This document shows, in pieces, positions 4,811-6,896 of a stretch of 6,896 nucleotides of DNA. The notes under the pieces are model-generated. The model saw only the letters and a list, made by a program, of their open reading frames with translations, was not told the DNA's origin and ran no database searches. This DNA is from Woeseiaceae bacterium (GTDB lineage: Bacteria; Pseudomonadota; Gammaproteobacteria; Steroidobacterales; Woeseiaceae): assembly GCA_022866645.1 (NCBI GenBank), contig JALHUQ010000437.1, positions 1 to 6,896 of the forward strand. The letters run 5' to 3'. The position numbers were made by a program, and so were the translations under genes. The first letter of the stretch is position 1. Every line of letters starts with the position of its first letter.

Positions 4811-6896
4811 TTATTCCCATTCGTAGCTGAATCGGATTCCCATCGTTCTTGGCCTTCTGTGGCCGAAGAATTGTGACGGTAGTATGCCGCCATTGTTATT
4901 CAGGCCATCGTAGGTGAATTCATCGGTGAGGTTCTCCACATACGCGGTTGCCGACCAGTTGTTGTTTGAGTGATAACCGATACGGAAGTCCATAATCGTG
5001 TTCGCAGCAATCATGGTCTCGGGATAAGCACCCCAGCCGCCGCCGCGCTCACTTTCCCAGAACGCGTCGAGACTGCCGACTATTTCGCCCTGTGCCAACG
5101 GGAAGTGACCGTTGAGGACCGCCGCCCCTGTCCACTCGGGTGCCCAGAACAGCGGACTTCCCTCACAACTGTCAGGCGTAGGGCCATCGCAGACCTTTTG
5201 CACGCCGGTCGCCTCTGTGTCGAGCCAGCTCGCGGCCAGGTAGAGATTCCAGTTGTCACTGAATTCAGTGGTGATCGATCCTTCCATTCCCATGCCGTCG
5301 ACCTGACCGACGTTCTCCACCGTGTTGGCTCCGGTATCACCGTCAAAGAAGCTGATTTGCAACTCTTGATAGTCGTAGAAGAACGCAGAAATGTTCAGAT
5401 CCGTGGTGTCCGCAAACACGCTGCCTTTGTAACCGAATTCGTAGGAGTCGACAGTTTCCGGCCGGAAGGAGTTCGAACTGGCGCCCGATGCCTGATCAAC
5501 GTCAGTCGTGCAGCAAGGAATTTCGTCACCGGCTGCATCGACCAGTGAGAAGCTTCCATACCCGCCGGACTTGAAGCCCTGGGTGTAGCTTCCATAGATC
5601 ATCGCACTGTCGGTGATGTTGTAACGACCAATCAACCTGGCTTGAGTGTCCGACCAGCTATCCGACGACTTTATCGGGCCGAGGGTTGTAAACCCGTAAG
5701 CGAACAGAGGACCTATCAGGCTCTCTGGCTGCGGGACGTCAAGGCTGAAGTCTTTCTTGTCATCCGTGTAGCGAACGCCGAGGCTGACGTCGAACTTGTC
5801 GGTGACGTCGTAAGACAGATCGACATAAGTTGCCCAGCCCGTGTATTCGCCGATCACCCGACCGGGTTCCGTGAGATTGCCATCCGAGCTCGCGGTGAAG
5901 GGTGAACCGAGATAATAGTAATAGCTGGCGCAATCGGAAATGCCCTGTCCGGGATAATAGTAATTGCCGTAGTAGTTACAAAAGGCGTCCTCGGAGCCGG
6001 ACATCGTGAACACGACATCGATATTTTCTTTGTAGTAAGACGCGCCGGCGTACCATGATAACGGGCCATCACCGTTTGACGTTAAACGAAGTTCCTGCTG
6101 AAAGTAATCGCCGGTTTGTTTCTGCTGGTAGTTATTGATATTGATCGGTGTACCGTCATAGTCTTCAGTATAGAAGTAGTCGTGATCTTTGAAGCCGGTA
6201 TTCGACGTCAGTGTGAAGCCATCGAAGTCGTAGTCGACTCGTGCACCGAGCGTTAGAATATCGGCGTTATCACGGTTACCCAGGGACTCATCTGAGTCAA
6301 TTTCTCTTTCGGTGCCTCGTGGAACGATGGCATCGCCGAAAACGCCAAATAGCGTGTCCCAATAATCGCCTGTGGTGACCGCCCGGTAAACAGACCCGGA
6401 CTGCTCACGCGTTTCGTATTCGACCTGCGTGTTGATAGACAGCTGGTCATTCTCATAAGTGGTGGACCAACGGATCGCCTGCTTGTCGTGCGAGATATAG
6501 TCTTTGCCGTCAAATACGTTATAAACAAAGCCGTCTTCCTGAGACGAGTAGCCGGCAAATCGCATCGCGAAGTTATCGCTGACGGGGACATTGACCGCGC
6601 CTTCAAATACCAAGGTTCCGCGCTCGCCAACATCAACATCGGCATATCCTGACAGGCCACCCTGAGGGTCGGCCGGGCGGGTGTAGACGCTGATGGCACC
6701 GCCGATCGAATTTCGACCGAACAGAAATCCCTGCGGACCACGCAAAACTTCGGCCCGCTCGATGTCGTACAAGCTCGTTACTGCGGAGCCGTTTCGGCCC
6801 TCGTACAATTCGTTCTTGAATATTGCCGCTGACGGGTCACCGCCGACACCGAAGTCCTGGGTACGGATGCCGCGAACACTGACCGCGTCAATGAAG
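4811..6896 (-). CDS. TonB-dependent outer-membrane receptor, 5' end outside the window
   Basis: Ligand-gated outer-membrane transporter powered by TonB-ExbBD; substrate unknown. The frame is open to the window edge (first full codon 6895-6893), giving about 694 residues. The TTG at 6808 is internal, not a start, because upstream codons encode plug sequence (VRGIRTQDFGVGGDPS). The plug continues with EVLRGPQGFLFGRNSIGGAI (about 6751-6692). Barrel landmarks follow: YTQGFKSGGYG, FRPETVDSYEFGYKG, YVENLTDEFTYDG and a C-terminal MGIRFSYEWE. The end is unusual in having Glu after the aromatic residue. Missing are the signal peptide, the TonB box and the first part of the plug, roughly 60-130 residues by family size. 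Three cysteine pairs fall in likely surface loops, one inside a Tyr-rich loop (5909-5983). The type is common in marine Gammaproteobacteria and sphingomonads and resembles siderophore-receptor-like paralogues. It is convergent with speA; its promoter is outside the window. Confidence 0.96.
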   Translation of the reverse strand, partial: FIDAVSVRGIRTQDFGVGGDPSAAIFKNELYEGRNGSAVTSLYDIERAEVLRGPQGFLFGRNSIGGAISVYTRPADPQGGLSGYADVDVGERGTLVFEGAVNVPVSDNFAMRFAGYSSQEDGFVYNVFDGKDYISHDKQAIRWSTTYENDQLSINTQVEYETREQSGSVYRAVTTGDYWDTLFGVFGDAIVPRGTEREIDSDESLGNRDNADILTLGARVDYDFDGFTLTSNTGFKDHDYFYTEDYDGTPININNYQQKQTGDYFQQELRLTSNGDGPLSWYAGASYYKENIDVVFTMSGSEDAFCNYYGNYYYPGQGISDCASYYYYLGSPFTASSDGNLTEPGRVIGEYTGWATYVDLSYDVTDKFDVSLGVRYTDDKKDFSLDVPQPESLIGPLFAYGFTTLGPIKSSDSWSDTQARLIGRYNITDSAMIYGSYTQGFKSGGYGSFSLVDAAGDEIPCCTTDVDQASGASSNSFRPETVDSYEFGYKGSVFADTTDLNISAFFYDYQELQISFFDGDTGANTVENVGQVDGMGMEGSITTEFSDNWNLYLAASWLDTEATGVQKVCDGPTPDSCEGSPLFWAPEWTGAAVLNGHFPLAQGEIVGSLDAFWESERGGGWGAYPETMIAANTIMDFRIGYHSNNNWSATAYVENLTDEFTYDGLNNNGGILPSQFFGHRRPRTMGIRFSYEWE

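Noticed and set aside
4970..5548. Plus-strand open frame of 192 codons inside the TonB-dependent receptor gene
   Set aside because: It is antisense to clearly conserved barrel sequence and encodes no recognisable motif.
6806..6808. TTG at 6808 as the start of the receptor
   Set aside because: The same frame continues upstream to the window edge and encodes conserved plug-domain sequence, so the TTG is an internal Leu codon.

Overview
The window reads as chromosomal DNA of a gammaproteobacterium, probably a marine or environmental one. The evidence is a full-length RlmJ, a long-form biosynthetic arginine decarboxylase (SpeA), and a TonB-dependent receptor of the type expanded in marine Gammaproteobacteria and sphingomonads. 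This placement is an inference from protein families; no rRNA marker is present. The window is densely coded, and no gene-free stretch exceeds about 135 bases.

Layout. Positions 1-924 (minus) hold the 5' part of a SulP-family anion transporter of the BicA-like type, interrupted by one in-frame TAG at 193-195. Directly upstream, and separated by only 2 bp, is rlmJ (927-1769, minus), a 23S rRNA adenine methyltransferase. A rho-independent terminator (1801-1823) separates this pair from a small minus-strand gene of unknown function (1845-2147, start uncertain). An 81-bp divergent intergenic region leads to a plus-strand gene (2229-2582) for a small exported protein built of 11-residue Arg/Asp-rich repeats, closed by a strong terminator (2615-2645). 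speA follows (best start 2780, end 4759, plus). A bidirectional hairpin terminator (4765-4794) serves speA and the convergent TonB-dependent receptor gene (4811 to beyond 6896, minus), whose 5' end is outside the window.

How the genes relate. rlmJ and the SulP gene look co-transcribed because of their spacing, although their functions are unrelated. SpeA makes agmatine for polyamine synthesis. The receptor imports an unknown ligand across the outer membrane. The repeat protein and the small minus-strand protein are the two unknowns; they share a divergent intergenic region, but nothing else ties them together.

No mobile element, CRISPR array, tRNA, rRNA or recognisable defence system is visible. 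The most notable observations are the single-codon disruption of the SulP gene, the hendecad-repeat exported protein, and the unclear start of the small minus-strand gene. I do not see a convincing new multi-gene system.
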